Below are positions 63,801 through 64,000 of a stretch of DNA of 64,000 nucleotides, one piece after another (position 1 is the stretch's first letter; each line of letters starts with the position of its first letter). Below the pieces are notes generated by a model, which did not search any database, had not been told where the DNA came from, and saw only the letters and a list, made by a program, of their open reading frames with translations. The stretch lies in contig NZ_JASCIS010000036.1 in the NCBI RefSeq assembly GCF_029968015.1, positions 19,730-83,729 on the forward strand, written 5' to 3'. Made by a program: the position numbers and the translations under genes. Origin of the DNA: Streptomyces luteolus (GTDB lineage: Bacteria > Actinomycetota > Actinomycetes > Streptomycetales > Streptomycetaceae).

Positions 63801-64000
63801 TGGACGTCGCGGACCGGATCGCGGTGCGCTGGTCGGCCACGTCCGGCGACACCACGGACGCCCTCACCGAGCACTCCGCCCTCATCGCGGACGAGGTCCT
63901 CGCCCTGGACTTCGCCGAGGGCGAGGCCGACGAGACGTACGGCGCGCCCTTCACCGACGAGGGCCTGGGCCTGACGTTCCGCCTCCGCAAGACCGAGGCG
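60818..64000 (+). CDS. ileS: Isoleucyl-tRNA synthetase, last codons beyond the window
   Basis: IleS attaches isoleucine to tRNA-Ile and edits valine. Translation starts at a TTG (60818), 7 bases after GGAGG in the T-box expression platform; no ATG or GTG is better placed. The class I signature is GMPGAHHIEAR (the HIGH equivalent, about residue 60) and the KMSKS loop is GRKMSKHLGN (about residue 610). The editing domain has WTTTPWTLVSNTAVA. CPRCGTG and CHTALLYYAQPSWY are zinc-like and core motifs. The frame is open for 1061 codons to the window edge, about the expected full length. Confidence 0.96.
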   Translation, partial: MNTQPQYRQVPAQVDLPALEHAVLQFWDEQKIFAKTLEQSEGRPEWVFYEGPPTANGMPGAHHIEARVFKDVFPRFRTMRGYHVARKAGWDCHGLPVELAVEKELGFNGKKDIEAYGIAEFNAKCRASVTRHTDAFADLTTRMGYWVDLDDAYRTMNPEYIESVWWSLKQIFDKDLLVQDHRVAPWCPRCGTGLSDHELAQGYETVVDPSVYVRFPLTGGPLAGQAALLVWTTTPWTLVSNTAVAAHPDVRYVVATDGTERLVVAEPLVEKALGEGWETTGESFTGAEMERWTYQRPFELVEFPSASEGTDKHSPAPAHYVVNAEYVTTEDGTGLVHQSPAFGEDDLKVCRAYGLPVVNPVLPDGTFEPEVPLVGGEFFKKADEKLTADLDTRGLLFRHTPYEHSYPHCWRCHTALLYYAQPSWYIRTTAVKDRLLEENEKTNWFPDSVKHGRFGDWLNNNIDWALSRNRYWGTPLPIWRCEEGHLTCVGSRAELSELTGTDQSGLDPHRPFIDDVTFTCTHDGCTQTAARVPEVIDAWYDSGSMPFAQWGYPYKNKELFESRYPAQFISEAIDQTRGWFYTLMAVGTLVFDKSSYENVVCLGHILAEDGRKMSKHLGNILEPIPLMDQHGADAVRWFMAAGGSPWAARRVGHGTIQEVVRKTLLTYWNTVAFQALYARTSKWAPSAADPAPAERPLLDRWLLSELNTLVAQSTDALESYDTQRAGKLLSAFVDNLSNWYVRRSRRRFWQGDKAALRTLHEVVETVTRLMAPLTPFITERVWQDLVVPVTPDAPESVHLATWPEADNSLVDPVLSQQMALVRRLVELGRATRAESGVKTRQPLSRALVAATGFDALGEELRAQITEELNVTSLASLAEVGGSLVDTTAKANFRALGKRFGKGVQAVAKAVADADAAALSLALRDGSATVQVDGETVTLTPDEVFITETPREGWSVASEAGATVALDLELTEELRRAGLARDAIRLIQEARKNSGLDVADRIAVRWSATSGDTTDALTEHSALIADEVLALDFAEGEADETYGAPFTDEGLGLTFRLRKTEA

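Noticed and set aside
60359..63874. A 1171-codon minus-strand open frame opposite ileS
   Set aside because: Shadow of ileS; it would also run through the T-box leader and the DUF1059 gene.

Overview
The window is chromosomal DNA of very high G+C content from an actinomycete, almost certainly a Streptomyces. The signs are dense GC-rich codons, many GTG starts and one TTG start, overlapping GTGA/ATGA junctions, PriA in place of separate HisA and TrpF, a TrpM-like small protein, a DdbA-like histone/DksA fusion, and HGxxPAAW and DUF2567-type membrane proteins. From memory, the gene order follows the central chromosome core of S. coelicolor (gltD-gltB, trp, his, dnaE, ileS). No prophage, CRISPR array, insertion sequence with a transposase, tRNA or rRNA gene was seen.

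Layout. 1-5486: gltBD, read leftwards (gltD cut by the window edge), with a GlnR-like site far upstream. 5487-13556: a VIT-family transporter facing a six-gene rightward operon of four ADP-ribosylglycohydrolase-family proteins, a class III CoA-transferase and a CitE-like lyase. 13635-22829: a leftward block with lgt, a thioredoxin-fold protein, trpC-trpM-trpB-trpA, small membrane proteins and hisI-trpE. 22961-27587: a TIGR03085 protein, a P450, a ketopantoate-reductase-like protein and an MFS exporter. 27741-33548: the leftward operon hisD-hisC-hisB-small membrane protein-hisH-priA-ridA-hisF. 33949-42871: two unrecognised proteins, a Lon-substrate-domain protein, YbaK, an ABC exporter and a NYN-domain protein. 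42992-53198: dnaE, a DUF2252 protein, a second thioredoxin-fold protein, and a PhoD phosphatase followed 5 bases later by a Ser/Thr kinase. 53214-64000: a hydrolase, an MscS channel, a CPA1 antiporter, lspA-rluD-GNAT, ddbA, a DUF1059 protein and ileS under a T-box leader.

Functional links. Nitrogen assimilation (gltBD) is followed by tryptophan and histidine synthesis. The two pathways are joined by PriA, which performs the HisA and TrpF reactions, and by the adjacent hisI-trpE pair. Lgt and LspA, the first two lipoprotein maturation enzymes, are both present.

The most unusual layer is a set of dispersed short inverted repeats. A roughly 32-bp hairpin unit (called R1 here) is nested three times inside other repeats (called R2 and R3). 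Repeats supply the stop codons of four genes (ADP-ribosylglycohydrolase 4, the CitE-like gene, trpM and a TPR-like gene). One 242-bp element with 21-bp terminal inverted repeats looks like a MITE. The four-paralogue ADP-ribosylglycohydrolase operon is the best candidate for an undescribed biochemical system. Its substrate is unknown and the proposal is inference.
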